NCBI GenBank assembly: GCA_905372095.1
Contig: CAJPNK010000003.1
Location: forward strand, 1-64,000
Origin: Candidatus Saccharimonadota bacterium
Lineage (GTDB): Bacteria > Patescibacteriota > Saccharimonadia > Saccharimonadales > Saccharimonadaceae
Reading direction: 5' to 3'
DNA: 64,000 nucleotides
Shown: positions 15,400-25,125 of the stretch, piece after piece
Layout: each line of letters begins with the position of its first letter
Numbering within the stretch: position 1 is the first letter of the stretch
The notes under the pieces: model-generated
Told to the model about the DNA's origin: nothing
Database searches by the model: none
The model's input: the letters and a program-made list of their open reading frames with translations, nothing else
Translations under genes and position numbers: made by a program

Positions 15400-17373
15400 T
15401 TAATTTCGCCGCGGCGGGACGTTTAATCTGATTTCGTTGCGCAATTGTTCAGCGTATTTGTCGGGTGCGGCCTCAATATCGCTAAGCGGCGTGTTGGTAA
15501 ATTGCTTGGTTGTACTGGCCACGTTTTGGTTTAAATCGTTCGATTTGGGTGCTGGCGGCGGCGAATAGTTGAGCAAGCTGGTATCGGTGAAGGTCTGAGT
15601 CGGAGCTGTTGGTGTTGGTGCGTCAAGCGGCGTTTGTTCAAACTCGGCAGCCGCTGGCGCAACCGCTAGAATTTCTGGCGCATTGCTAGCTAGCATATCT
15701 TCGGCTGACAACTTGTCAATGCTGGTGCTATTTTCGGTTTCGCCGTTATCATTTAGAAAAGTGGCAGCAACATGATCGACTCGCGGAATAGCCAAGAAAA
15801 ATGTACTGCCATGCTGGTACTCACTTTCAACCCACAACCGCCCGCCGATAGTTTCGGCTAGTCGCCGGCACAGGTATAAGCCTAGCCCAGTACCGCCTAT
15901 CTGGCGGGTGTCGCTGTTATCGACGCGGTAGAACTTCTGGAAGAGGTGGCCAACGTCCTCTGGCGGGATGCCGATGCCAGTGTCGGCGACACTTATCGTC
16001 ACCTGGTCGTTGTTGCTAGTTACGTCAACGGTGATACTGCCCGACGGCGTGTACTTGATAGCATTTTCAATCAAGTTTTGGACGATTTCGCGGAGGTGGT
16101 CGTTATCAACATTAGCATATAAAATCGGGTTGATTCGGCGGTTTTGGACCTCCTTGCTGGAAACATCGCTAGTTGATGGTACGAAGTTGACGCTTAAGCC
16201 TTTCTCTTCAGCCTTCGGCGTTAATCCGTCGGCGATATCTTTGATGAAGTCGATGACATTAACGATTTTTGGGTTGTTGCTGAGGCGATGGTCGTCAGCT
16301 TTGCTAATATCGAGCAAGTCTTGAAAAAGCCGGCCCAAGTGCTCGGCTGATTGATGCGCTTTGGTAATATAACCGCGAGCGCGCGTGTCGATGGTGGCGG
16401 TTTGCGGGTTGAGCGCTAGGCCGAGATAACCCTCAATGCTAGCAACTGGCGTACGCATCTCGTGGCTAGCGGTGCTGATGAATTCGGCGCGCTGGCGCTC
16501 GTCGCTGCGCTCGGCGGTGATATCGCGAAAGACGATCACTGCGCCGTCGTTATGCTTGTTACTGATTGGCTTAACTGAAATGCTAGCCATAAAATTTTTG
16601 TCAGATTGGGTCTTGATCTTGAAATCGTCAGTTTTGAGCGGGTTGTTAGTGTTGAGGACGCGAGCGATGATATCGCCGTTATCGTTGTCTTTGATGGTAT
16701 TATTGTCCTGGTCTATCAGCCTGATGACTGATTTATATGACAAGCCGATGGCGTCTTGATTACCCCAACCAACTAGCTGCTGAGCTGCTGGATTGATCAA
16801 GGTGATGATACCCTTCGCATCGACGGCTACTACCCCGTCGCCGATAGCGCTGATAACAATGTCAGAAGCTTGAGGGCCAGCCACGGTAGCTAAACTCTCG
16901 CAGATTGGTTCACTAGCGCCAACAGATTGGTGTCGGCGCAGCCACAGTAAACTTGCAGCTAGCAAGGGTGTAAATAGCATCATAGCCAATGCTGCTAATG
17001 ATCCCAAGGGTGCCTGCTCAATAATAAAACGCTCCGCCACCGCAGCCGCAGCGGCGATGACAGCTGTCAAGAGGCCGTAAGTCCCGAGTAGTGGCCCAGC
17101 AGCGATGATTGCCGCAAATAGCGCTAGGTGTGGCACTCCTTGATTGCTAGAGGCAAAAACTAGCAGCCAGCCCGTTGCAGTCAACAAGATATAATTAATT
17201 AGCAGCGATTGGTAAAAGTTTCGTTTAACAACAAAATATGATATCAAAGTAATTACGAAAGCAATCGCGGCTAACGAGCCCGGTAGTATAGACACGTACA
17301 AAGGGTCTTCTGGAGATTTTCCACCGCCAATAGACCAAGCAAACAATCCAGCTATAACAGCGAGGATGAGCAT
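15400..17373 (-). CDS. Membrane histidine kinase with PAS domain and disordered tail
   Basis: 657 aa. About five or six membrane helices (1-147), a PAS sensor domain (about 170-290), HisKA with H304 in TASHEMRTPV, and an HATPase with DTGIGIP and GTGLGLYL motifs; residues after about 530 are a disordered acidic and Pro-rich tail. Partner of the response regulator at 13853-15349. The start is uncertain: the frame stays open for about 30 codons upstream, with a TATACT box near 17457 but no ATG, GTG or TTG, so the ATG at 17373 is used. The stimulus is unknown. Confidence 0.88.
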   Translation of the reverse strand: MLILAVIAGLFAWSIGGGKSPEDPLYVSILPGSLAAIAFVITLISYFVVKRNFYQSLLINYILLTATGWLLVFASSNQGVPHLALFAAIIAAGPLLGTYGLLTAVIAAAAAVAERFIIEQAPLGSLAALAMMLFTPLLAASLLWLRRHQSVGASEPICESLATVAGPQASDIVISAIGDGVVAVDAKGIITLINPAAQQLVGWGNQDAIGLSYKSVIRLIDQDNNTIKDNDNGDIIARVLNTNNPLKTDDFKIKTQSDKNFMASISVKPISNKHNDGAVIVFRDITAERSDERQRAEFISTASHEMRTPVASIEGYLGLALNPQTATIDTRARGYITKAHQSAEHLGRLFQDLLDISKADDHRLSNNPKIVNVIDFIKDIADGLTPKAEEKGLSVNFVPSTSDVSSKEVQNRRINPILYANVDNDHLREIVQNLIENAIKYTPSGSITVDVTSNNDQVTISVADTGIGIPPEDVGHLFQKFYRVDNSDTRQIGGTGLGLYLCRRLAETIGGRLWVESEYQHGSTFFLAIPRVDHVAATFLNDNGETENSTSIDKLSAEDMLASNAPEILAVAPAAAEFEQTPLDAPTPTAPTQTFTDTSLLNYSPPPAPKSNDLNQNVASTTKQFTNTPLSDIEAAPDKYAEQLRNEIRLNVPPRRN

Positions 17374-17543
17374 AATTGCTTCGCTGGCGCGGTGATGCCA
17401 AAACCGATCAATATAGTTAGACGTGATGCCCCCTAATTTAGAGTTGCTTATGATTAGTATATATCGACAAGCCGTTTTGCTGCAACCCTCTGGTACGTTC
17501 TTTAAGATAGCTTTAAGGCAATTTGCTATAATAAGTTGCAGAT

Positions 17544-18386
17544 ATGAAGCAGATTTTCAAAACTACCCTACTTATGGCAATTCTGACAGGGCTGTTCATG
17601 ATGGTTGGCTATGCGTTTGGCGGCCAGCAAGGTATGTTGATAGCACTAGGGTTAGCAGCGGTATCTAACTTTTTCATGTATTTTTTCAGTTCGTCGCTGG
17701 TAATCAAGATGCAAGGCGCTCAGCCGCTGGGCAATCGTTACCCGCAGGTCGAGCGTATTGTCCGCGAGTTAACGGTCCAGGCGAATCTGCCGATGCCAAA
17801 ACTTTATTATGTCGAGACGCCGATTCCTAATGCCTTCGCGACAGGCCGCTCGCCGCAGCATGCTGCCGTAGCGGTGACGACTGGTATCATGGATATTCTA
17901 GATGAGGATGAATTGCGGGCGGTTTTGGCGCACGAATTAGGCCATGTCAAGCATCGCGATATGCTAATCTCGACCATCGCCGCGACGCTGGCGGGTGCGA
18001 TTAGTTATTTGGCGCAGCTGGCTTTCCTATTCGGCGGATCGTCGGACGACGATGACGGCGGTAATATCTTTGCAATGATTGCCTCGTTAATTTTGGCGCC
18101 GATCGCTGCGATGTTGATTCAGATGGCAGTATCGCGCAGCCGCGAGTATGCGGCTGATCAGTATAGCCACAGTATTCTCGGCACTGGCGATGATTTAGCG
18201 TCGGCGCTGATGAAGCTAGAAAACTGGAAAGCTAGCGTACCGCCGATTGCACCATCGCCAAGCCAAGAAGCTTCAGCTCATCTAATGTTTTCGAATATGT
18301 TCTCGCTGGGTGGCTTGCAAGCTCTCTTCTCGACTCACCCGTCGACCGAGGCGCGAATTGCTCGCTTGAAAGAATTAGACAAGTAG
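17544..18386 (+). CDS. htpX: Membrane zinc metalloprotease HtpX (M48)
   Basis: 280 aa. HtpX degrades misfolded membrane proteins. Two N-terminal membrane helices (about 5-40), catalytic HELGHVKHRD (HExxH), two further hydrophobic segments (about 150-195) and the downstream SREYAADQ Glu ligand are all present. Length is typical. TATAAT at 17527-17532 lies 11 nt before the ATG. The alpha/beta hydrolase gene starts 6 bp after its stop, so the two probably share an mRNA. Confidence 0.95.
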   Translation: MKQIFKTTLLMAILTGLFMMVGYAFGGQQGMLIALGLAAVSNFFMYFFSSSLVIKMQGAQPLGNRYPQVERIVRELTVQANLPMPKLYYVETPIPNAFATGRSPQHAAVAVTTGIMDILDEDELRAVLAHELGHVKHRDMLISTIAATLAGAISYLAQLAFLFGGSSDDDDGGNIFAMIASLILAPIAAMLIQMAVSRSREYAADQYSHSILGTGDDLASALMKLENWKASVPPIAPSPSQEASAHLMFSNMFSLGGLQALFSTHPSTEARIARLKELDK

Positions 18387-18392
18387 GCGTTG

Positions 18393-19238
18393 ATGGCGGC
18401 CAAGCGTAAGTTCCGCGATCAAATCCTGCACAAGATGCTGCATGTTCCCTATCGATTGCGCGTCCGTTATAAACGCTTGCGGCGGCCATTCGCGGTAACT
18501 TATGTCTTTATCCACGGTCTGGCGGATACTGGTGAGTTGTGGCAACCTTTTATTGAGAACGTACCAGCTAACTGCAACTATATCGTAGTTGATTTGTTGG
18601 GCCACGGCGATTCTTATCTGGCGCAAACACGGCGGATGTATAGTGCCCGCGAACAAGCCCGCCACCTGCTGGCTACCTGCTTGACGAATGGCTTGAGCGG
18701 TCCAGTAGTGTTGGTCGGACACTCGTTTGGCTCGCTGGTGGCGATTGAGTTCGCTAGTATGTATAAGGGTATCGTTAAGCGCTGTATCTTGGTGGCGCCA
18801 CCGATTTACCGTGATAGCTCTCAAACAGGCGCGGCGCGATTACGCCAGGACAATCTACTACGTGAAATCTATCGCCAAGCGCTAAAAACACCCAAGGCGG
18901 TAGTGGCTGGCTACGATTTATACTCTAAGTTGGGACTAGCTGGCTTCTCAGAAACGCAGCTGACCCAGGATAATTTTAGCGCCTTTCGCGATACGCTGTT
19001 AGCTGGTATTATCAGCCAAAACGCTAGCCGTAAATTGGCCGAAACGCGTATCGACACCGACATTATTTACGGCAAACTAGACCCGTTTATCGTCGAAAAG
19101 AATCTAAAGCACATTGCCGAAAAGAATCAGCGAGTTACATTGCATTCGCTAACTACTGCCACCCACGCCATCCGCCAGCGCACGTGCAAAGTTATCGTTA
19201 GCTGTATGAAAAGGGCTATCAAACCAGAATCTAAGTAG
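18393..19238 (+). CDS. Alpha/beta hydrolase
   Basis: 281 aa. The alpha/beta hydrolase fold is clear: FIHGLADTG oxyanion region, DLLGHGDS, the nucleophile elbow GHSFGS and a late THAIRQ with the likely catalytic His; the Asp is probably in YGKLDPF. Esterase, lipase or similar; no substrate can be named. A basic N-terminus without signal peptide suggests cytoplasmic or membrane-peripheral location. A TTG at 18390 is an alternative start one codon earlier. Probably co-transcribed with htpX. Confidence 0.85.
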   Translation: MAAKRKFRDQILHKMLHVPYRLRVRYKRLRRPFAVTYVFIHGLADTGELWQPFIENVPANCNYIVVDLLGHGDSYLAQTRRMYSAREQARHLLATCLTNGLSGPVVLVGHSFGSLVAIEFASMYKGIVKRCILVAPPIYRDSSQTGAARLRQDNLLREIYRQALKTPKAVVAGYDLYSKLGLAGFSETQLTQDNFSAFRDTLLAGIISQNASRKLAETRIDTDIIYGKLDPFIVEKNLKHIAEKNQRVTLHSLTTATHAIRQRTCKVIVSCMKRAIKPESK

Positions 19239-19264
19239 CTTATTGTGGATGTGATAGTGGCTTC

Positions 19265-19717
19265 TTAGCGAGCTGCCTTTGAGTGTTTATATATATAACC
19301 GATGAGCACGATACCGATGCTGGCGGCTATACTATCTATGACAACGTCGCGCATTTCTCCGCTTCTGCCACTAATGAACAGCTGATGTAATTCGTCGCTG
19401 GCAGCATAAAGTGCGCAAATAGTAATTGAGGACATTGTTGGTCGGTCAAACGGTAGCTTTCTTAATTCTGCTCTCCATAAAGCGTTGAATAATAATATAC
19501 CAAGTATGAAATAGGCGAAAATATGTGCGCTTTTACGAATTATAAAAGTTAGCAGTTGTTGGTCGATGCCTGGGGCAATGTGATGTAGTTGCTCTACGAA
19601 TACGCTGCTCTGTCCGCTAGATATTGAGGCTGGTTGCTGTGAAAATATGAAGATAACCACCATCCAAATGAGCGGTAGAAGTAGGTGGATTTTGAGCAGT
19701 TTATCGGTCTGTGTCAT
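19265..19717 (-). CDS. VanZ-like membrane protein
   Basis: 150 aa with four membrane helices. The VanZ-family motifs are present: a RKSAHIFAYFILGILLF helix and SDELHQLFISGRSGEMRDVVIDSIAA. VanZ relatives affect teicoplanin resistance in enterococci, but most members have no known function. It stands between the hydrolase gene on the other strand and the ABC exporter operon, with 83 bp of separation from the latter. Confidence 0.85.
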   Translation of the reverse strand: MTQTDKLLKIHLLLPLIWMVVIFIFSQQPASISSGQSSVFVEQLHHIAPGIDQQLLTFIIRKSAHIFAYFILGILLFNALWRAELRKLPFDRPTMSSITICALYAASDELHQLFISGRSGEMRDVVIDSIAASIGIVLIGYIYKHSKAAR

Positions 19718-19783
19718 TCTTAGGGCGTTATTCTTATACTAACCTATATACATACATTATATATGCTATTTATAGAAAGAAGG

Positions 19784-19803
19784 AGGGTCTTGTATTGACC
19801 CTA
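19784..19803 (-). terminator. Terminator hairpin of the ABC exporter operon
   Basis: GGGTC and GACCC pair around a short loop directly after the ATPase stop codon, followed on the - strand by CCTTCTTTC. The tail is weakly T-rich. Confidence 0.45.
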
Positions 19804-20430
19804 CCTCTTCAGCTTCTTATCCTTCAGCTTCAACACCACATCCGCCTCTTTGGCCAGCTGTTTACTGTGGGTGACAACGATGACGCATTTGTCGTTTTCG
19901 TGGGCGGCCCGGCGCAGGATGTCGATGATGTCGGCGGCGGTGGTTTCGTCCAGGTTACCAGTTGGCTCGTCTGCCAAGATAATCGGCGCGGAGGATACCA
20001 GCGCTCGCCCAATCGCCACGCGTTGTTGCTGTCCGCCAGACAGTTTCATGACGTTGCGGTGAATGTGATCGTCGTCCAGGCCCATGGCGTGTAGCGTTTC
20101 GTTGGTAGCCTTGGAATTAACCAATTTCAAGTTTTCCAGCGGCGTCAGATAATCGATCAGGTTATAATTCTGAAACACCAGCGAGATATTGTGTTTGCGA
20201 TGATGCGAATAGCCTTGCTCGGCGATGTCTTCGTCGTCGAACAAAATCTGCCCGCCAGTCGGTGTGTCTAACCCCGCTAGTAACCCCAGCAGTGTCGACT
20301 TGCCGGCGCCAGAACTACCGACGATGGCGTAGAACTTGCCTTTTTCAAATTGATAATTGATGCCGTTGAGCACATTACTAGTGCCGTCGGCGTATGAATA
20401 GATGATATCGCGTAAAGTAAGTATTGACAT
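19801..20430 (-). CDS. ABC transporter ATP-binding protein (LolD/MacB type)
   Basis: 209 aa. Walker A GSSGAGKSTLLG, signature LSGGQQQRVAIGRAL, Walker B IILADEPTGNLD and the H-loop VVVTHS are intact. This subclass powers MacB/FtsX-type exporters of peptides, antibiotics or lipoproteins. It is the last gene of a three-gene operon with two permease genes; AGGAG lies 4 nt before the start. Confidence 0.93.
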   Translation of the reverse strand: MSILTLRDIIYSYADGTSNVLNGINYQFEKGKFYAIVGSSGAGKSTLLGLLAGLDTPTGGQILFDDEDIAEQGYSHHRKHNISLVFQNYNLIDYLTPLENLKLVNSKATNETLHAMGLDDDHIHRNVMKLSGGQQQRVAIGRALVSSAPIILADEPTGNLDETTAADIIDILRRAAHENDKCVIVVTHSKQLAKEADVVLKLKDKKLKR

Positions 20431-20437
20431 AGTACTC

Positions 20438-21676
20438 CTAACTTAGTTTTGCTAAAATTTGCTTTGGTGATTGGCGCATAATCGGCGCGGTGGCAGCGAT
20501 GGCTGATAGCAGAACGACCATGTAGCCGAAGGCGAAAGCCTCTAGGTAGGTTGCTACTGGCGCGGCTTGCACCGCAGTCTTTTCTATGCGCTGGCTTTGG
20601 TCGGTTTGTGCCGTCAGGGCAGTAGAAATTTGCGATGAGGCAATCGAGCCGATGGCGAGCGCGAACACCGAGCTAACTAGAGCGATGATCGCCAGCTCTG
20701 CCAAGAACTGCCCGATAATCTGCCGCTTCGACGTGCCGATAGACAGCAAGATGCCAATTTCATGCAAGCGGCCGCGCACCCAGAATACCAGCACCAGTGA
20801 CAGCACCGCCAGCCCCGCCGCGGCTGCGCCGATGGTGGCAATCGTCAAAATGTTTTGAATGCCAGCGATGTTTTGGAGAACCCCAGCAAATACCGCCCCG
20901 TTGTCGGTTAGGCTAAATTTTTTCCAATCGATGTTCGGTAAACTTTTGACGCGGTCCGTCAGCGGCTTCAGCTGATGCGGATTTTCGGCGAAATATGTCG
21001 CCCGCGTCAACTGCTGGCTACCCGTCAGCTGCTGCGCTGCAGCCAAGTTGGTGATGAGATGATTCTCCGCCATGTCGGACTGTAAGACCGCTGGCTTTTC
21101 ACCTTTGCCGCTGAAGATGCCCATGACAGTCACCGTCACCCGCCGGCCGTCTTTGGTAATGTCCAGCTTGTCGCCTAGCTTGATACTATTTTTCTCAGCG
21201 AAGGTTTTGTGAATCAGCGCTACGTTTTGATCGTGCGCCCCCAGATGCTTACCCTGCTCTAATTGGTAAAATCGACCGGTGAACTCGCTAAGCAGATTGC
21301 TCTCTGTCGCGCCCGTCACCTTCGCCTCCCCAGCCACGTTAGAGTCCAGCTGCACACCGCTGCCTGCCGTGTCGATCAATTGTTTGCCTGGCAGTCCCGC
21401 GGTAGTTTCTGATTGGAAATTATGTGCTTTGACCTTGTCCAGGCGCTGCACCTGTCGTGCCGTCTCCATTGGCACCTCGCCCGATGGCTGCTTGCTGGCG
21501 ACGCTAAAACCGGCACGAATGTTCCGCTCGACCGATTGCTTCAGCTGCGCCATCGTCTGCTGTACCGTCAGCGTGCCGATCAGCAGCGTGAAAATCAGCG
21601 TCATGATCAGGGCGATGATCAGGCTGCGACGCCGTTTGCGCGTCACAGCCGTCCAGGCTCGTTTGATAGTCGTCAT
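20438..21676 (-). CDS. FtsX/MacB-like ABC permease
   Basis: 412 aa. An N-terminal membrane helix after a basic RKRRRSL patch, a large extracytoplasmic domain (about 40-270), then three membrane helices at the C-terminus (about 280-405) in the FtsX arrangement. Middle gene of the exporter operon, 7 bp before the ATPase. It resembles the neighbouring permease in layout and probably forms a heterodimer with it. Substrate unknown. Confidence 0.88.
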   Translation of the reverse strand: MTTIKRAWTAVTRKRRRSLIIALIMTLIFTLLIGTLTVQQTMAQLKQSVERNIRAGFSVASKQPSGEVPMETARQVQRLDKVKAHNFQSETTAGLPGKQLIDTAGSGVQLDSNVAGEAKVTGATESNLLSEFTGRFYQLEQGKHLGAHDQNVALIHKTFAEKNSIKLGDKLDITKDGRRVTVTVMGIFSGKGEKPAVLQSDMAENHLITNLAAAQQLTGSQQLTRATYFAENPHQLKPLTDRVKSLPNIDWKKFSLTDNGAVFAGVLQNIAGIQNILTIATIGAAAAGLAVLSLVLVFWVRGRLHEIGILLSIGTSKRQIIGQFLAELAIIALVSSVFALAIGSIASSQISTALTAQTDQSQRIEKTAVQAAPVATYLEAFAFGYMVVLLSAIAATAPIMRQSPKQILAKLS

Positions 21677-21685
21677 CGTTCGCCC

Positions 21686-23068
21686 CTAGTCCACTTCGGT
21701 TAGTAATTCTTTTGGTGTTGACTGGGTAATCGGCCGCGAAGCCAGCAGCACCGCAATGATAATCACCATTAGCCCAGCGCCCCACACCGCCAGCAGATCA
21801 GTCGGTTGTACGCCAACTGTCACCTTGTCTAGCGTGCGTGATGACGTCACCGAGTCAGCGTCAGCACCGAGCGATGCACCGTTGAGGGAACTACCCGCTT
21901 GACGCGTGGCGCTCTGTGCCGCCTGCGACACCACGTGATCGCCCAGTTGCTGAGCAATGAGCCCTGCGGTAAAGTATGACGCACCGAAGCTCAGCACCGC
22001 GATCATCACTAGCTCAGCGATGTATTGCAGCACAATCTTTGACTGCGGTACACCCGTCGCCAAGAGTACGCCCGCTTCGCGCTTGCGCTCGTTCATCCAC
22101 AAGTACAGCACCATGCCAATCACTGCGACACTGACCAGCGCCGTCGCCCACAACATACCGTCGATCAAGCCGTACACGCCGTTCACCGCACCAGTCACAC
22201 CAGCCAGTTCCTGGCTATTCTTATTCAATTGATACTTTTGCCAATTGACCGGCAATTTATTCGCCCGCGCCATCACCTCTTCCAGCTGTTTGGTGCCTTT
22301 GGTGAAGAACGTAGCGTCCTGGTAAATCTCATTTTGCGCTGTATACGCATTCAACTGGCGGGTCGTCGCGATGTCAGTCAGGAACAAATTCTCGAACAGC
22401 TCCACCTGGTACGTCGCCTGCTTTGGGTTTTTGCCGTTAAATATACCGACGATTTCTACCTCAACCTCATCCTTGGATGGATGTTCGTTGTCGGTGTCGT
22501 ACTGGTTAGCTTTTAGTTTGATTTTACTGCCAAGCTTCAGGTTGTTGGCCTTGGCGAAGTCTTCGTGCACCAAAATCTTGTGCGAATCGTTCTCGGTGAT
22601 GTGCCGGCCAGCGATGAGCTTGAGCGACTCGGCCCGGAACTTCTTCTCGGACTCAGATTTATTGACGCCGATGATGGTGGCGGCGTTGCCAAACTGTTTG
22701 TCTTTCTCGGCATCATAGCCGCTGCCGCCACTCGGCAGTGGCACTAGTTTGGTATTGATAAAATCGACCGTGGCGTTCTGGCGCTTGACATAATCCGTCA
22801 CGCCCTCCAGGTTCTTCACTGCGTCGATATCTTTGTTTGATACCGTTCCCGAACCGCGGGCTGTTCCCGGATTGGTGCGCGGATTATTGCCCAGCGTGAA
22901 GCCGGCCTTGAGCGTTTTGTCCAGCGACTGCGCTGCTGCGTCGGTCGAATGCTTGATGGCAAATCCACTCAGCATGATCGTCGACATACACAGCAAAATC
23001 GCCAGCAAAATCAGCGTTTTGAGTTTTTTCCTGGTGATATACAACCAGGCACGTTGCAAAAATGACAT
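21686..23068 (-). CDS. FtsX/MacB-like ABC permease, first gene of exporter operon
   Basis: 460 aa. One N-terminal helix, a large outer domain (about 40-300) and three C-terminal helices. The ATG is preceded by AGGAGATCT. Its promoter has a fair -10 (TACACT, 23099-23094) but no good -35; instead two 11-bp direct repeats occupy the -35 zone (23104-23125), as expected for activation by an OmpR-type regulator. A candidate regulator is encoded at 36722-37390, though the link is only inferred. Confidence 0.88.
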   Translation of the reverse strand: MSFLQRAWLYITRKKLKTLILLAILLCMSTIMLSGFAIKHSTDAAAQSLDKTLKAGFTLGNNPRTNPGTARGSGTVSNKDIDAVKNLEGVTDYVKRQNATVDFINTKLVPLPSGGSGYDAEKDKQFGNAATIIGVNKSESEKKFRAESLKLIAGRHITENDSHKILVHEDFAKANNLKLGSKIKLKANQYDTDNEHPSKDEVEVEIVGIFNGKNPKQATYQVELFENLFLTDIATTRQLNAYTAQNEIYQDATFFTKGTKQLEEVMARANKLPVNWQKYQLNKNSQELAGVTGAVNGVYGLIDGMLWATALVSVAVIGMVLYLWMNERKREAGVLLATGVPQSKIVLQYIAELVMIAVLSFGASYFTAGLIAQQLGDHVVSQAAQSATRQAGSSLNGASLGADADSVTSSRTLDKVTVGVQPTDLLAVWGAGLMVIIIAVLLASRPITQSTPKELLTEVD

Positions 23069-23103
23069 AGATCTCCTTTCTTGATTCTATGTCAGTGTAG
23101 CAA

Positions 23104-23125
23104 GGGTATGTGAAGGGAATGTGAA
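23104..23125 (-). promoter_or_regulatory. Two tandem 11-bp direct repeats, putative OmpR-family site
   Basis: On the - strand TTCACATTCCC is followed immediately by TTCACATACCC (10 of 11 identical), located just upstream of the TACACT -10 box of the exporter operon. One helical turn between half-sites is the usual OmpR/PhoB pattern. Confidence 0.6.
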
Positions 23126-23169
23126 ATGGATGAATTATTTGTAATATATTTTTAGTATAATTATAGAAT

Positions 23170-25125
23170 ATGAATTTAGCATTAATAGGACTTGGCCCTC
23201 ATGCCAAGAGAATATATTTACGTTTTCTACTAAAGCATAATATAGAGCCAGCGTTGATAGTAGATCTTGTCTCTCAAGAAAATGCAATACGCAAATATCT
23301 CGGTAAATATAATTTAGACAAGACTGTATGTGTTTTTGTAGATGACCGTCATAGAGATGACTTGAGACTCTCAAAAGAAACGGAGTCTGTGCTTGCAAAG
23401 CACATTAAAGAAATGGGCATTACTCATGCTATAGTTTCGACTGAGCCGAAAGCTCACTTTGCATATGCAATGTTTCTACTAAAAAACAACGTAAATATTT
23501 TAATGGACAAGCCAATTACAGCTCCAATAAATGTGATAAATAACCCAGTTCAGGCAAGTAAGATAAAGTCAGAATACGACTTATTATGTGCAAAGTATAA
23601 AATGCAAAAAGCCTATAACGATAAATTAATCTTTAGTATTCAATGCCAGCGAAGATTTCATAAGGGTTATACTTATGTAAAATCGTTGCTATCGGAAGTG
23701 GTTCGAAAGTATAATATTCCAATTAGCTACATAGATATATTTCATAGTGATGGCATGTGGAATATGCCAGACGAATTCATATATCGCGAGAATCATCCTT
23801 ACAAATATGGTTACGGCAAGCTTTTTCATAGCGGTTATCACTTCATTGACTTATTAACATGGATAGTAGAGGTCAATGCTACTCTTAAAGACGACAAGAA
23901 GATCAACAAGTGTAGCGTATATTCAGAAAGTTATCGTCCATTAGATTTTGTTCATAATTTTAATAATCAAGATTATCAAAAAATATTGGAAACCAATAAA
24001 TTCTCTAAGTTACTACTTAATAGGAAGCAGTATGAGTCTTATGGAGAGTTAGATATACATAGTATTATAAATTTCTATAACAACAAGAATTTAATAACGA
24101 ACTGTTCTCTAAATTTAATGCAGTCTGGTGTTAGTAGGAGATCTTGGATAGAACTACCAGAAGATACATACAAATCTAACGGTAGAATAAGACACGAACG
24201 TCTGAATGTTTATGTCGGACCTTTGTTAAATATTCAGGTACATAGCTACCAAGCTTACGAGGCAAAAGAAAGAAAAGCTCATGGTGGACATGAGCCTGGC
24301 GATATTGAACATTTTGATATTTACATATTTCGCAATACAGACTTAATTGGCGGAAAACCATTTGAAAAAGTATCTATTGCAGATCTATACAATGTACAAG
24401 ACAATAGCTTTATTGGATATAATGAAAAAGCAAGAGAAAAATGTCTCACCGACTTTATTGAAAATATTTCAAACGACTCCGACTTATTATTACATAAACA
24501 AAGTATAATGATAACAGAGATGATCTATAAATCAATTATACATGAAGGAAGAAAGATGAGCTCCAATTTTAACATAGAAGAGTCTGATGCCCTGAAGGAA
24601 ATTGTTAAGGTAACCGATGAGGATTTTAATATCTCTCCTGTTTATCATAAAGAGAAAACTACGATACGGCTGGGGTCTAGAGGAATTGTTTTGAATGATA
24701 AAGGCGAAATAGCCGTCATATATAAAAAAGCTAAGAATGAATACAAATTACCTGGTGGCGGCATTGATAGCGGCGAGAAAGCTCAAGAGGCGTTTAGGCG
24801 TGAGTGTGAAGAAGAGCTAGGGTGTGTTGTCGACATAACCAAAGAGCTAGGAACGGCTATTGAATATAAATCACAAGAAAATTTCAGACAACTGTCGTTT
24901 GTTTATGAGGCAAGAAAGGTTGACGAGCTGGAGTCAAATAACCTAACTGAAAAAGAAAAAGCTGAAGGCACTGAATATATTTGGCTACCAAAATTACAAG
25001 CACTAAAAAAGATGAGAGAGTCGCTAGAAAAACTTGAATCATCTGATTATGACTCGGTTTATCGAACACGTTTTATGGTCCTAAGAGATGTTAGAATTTT
25101 AGAGTATTATATAAACAACGTATAA
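23170..25125 (+). CDS. Gfo/Idh/MocA-like oxidoreductase fused to a NUDIX hydrolase
   Basis: 651 aa. The N-terminus has a Rossmann dinucleotide fold (MNLALIGLGPHAKR, then LMDKPIT, the EKP-like motif of Gfo/Idh/MocA enzymes) and a second domain to about residue 470. Residues about 500-640 form a NUDIX domain with GGGIDSGEKAQEAFRRECEEELG. The combination would join a sugar or cofactor oxidoreductase to a nucleoside-diphosphate-linked hydrolase; the substrate is unknown. AT-rich composition unlike the preceding genes suggests transfer. TATAAT (23156-23161) ends 8 nt before the ATG, within 100 bp of the divergent exporter operon. Confidence 0.78.
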   Translation: MNLALIGLGPHAKRIYLRFLLKHNIEPALIVDLVSQENAIRKYLGKYNLDKTVCVFVDDRHRDDLRLSKETESVLAKHIKEMGITHAIVSTEPKAHFAYAMFLLKNNVNILMDKPITAPINVINNPVQASKIKSEYDLLCAKYKMQKAYNDKLIFSIQCQRRFHKGYTYVKSLLSEVVRKYNIPISYIDIFHSDGMWNMPDEFIYRENHPYKYGYGKLFHSGYHFIDLLTWIVEVNATLKDDKKINKCSVYSESYRPLDFVHNFNNQDYQKILETNKFSKLLLNRKQYESYGELDIHSIINFYNNKNLITNCSLNLMQSGVSRRSWIELPEDTYKSNGRIRHERLNVYVGPLLNIQVHSYQAYEAKERKAHGGHEPGDIEHFDIYIFRNTDLIGGKPFEKVSIADLYNVQDNSFIGYNEKAREKCLTDFIENISNDSDLLLHKQSIMITEMIYKSIIHEGRKMSSNFNIEESDALKEIVKVTDEDFNISPVYHKEKTTIRLGSRGIVLNDKGEIAVIYKKAKNEYKLPGGGIDSGEKAQEAFRRECEEELGCVVDITKELGTAIEYKSQENFRQLSFVYEARKVDELESNNLTEKEKAEGTEYIWLPKLQALKKMRESLEKLESSDYDSVYRTRFMVLRDVRILEYYINNV

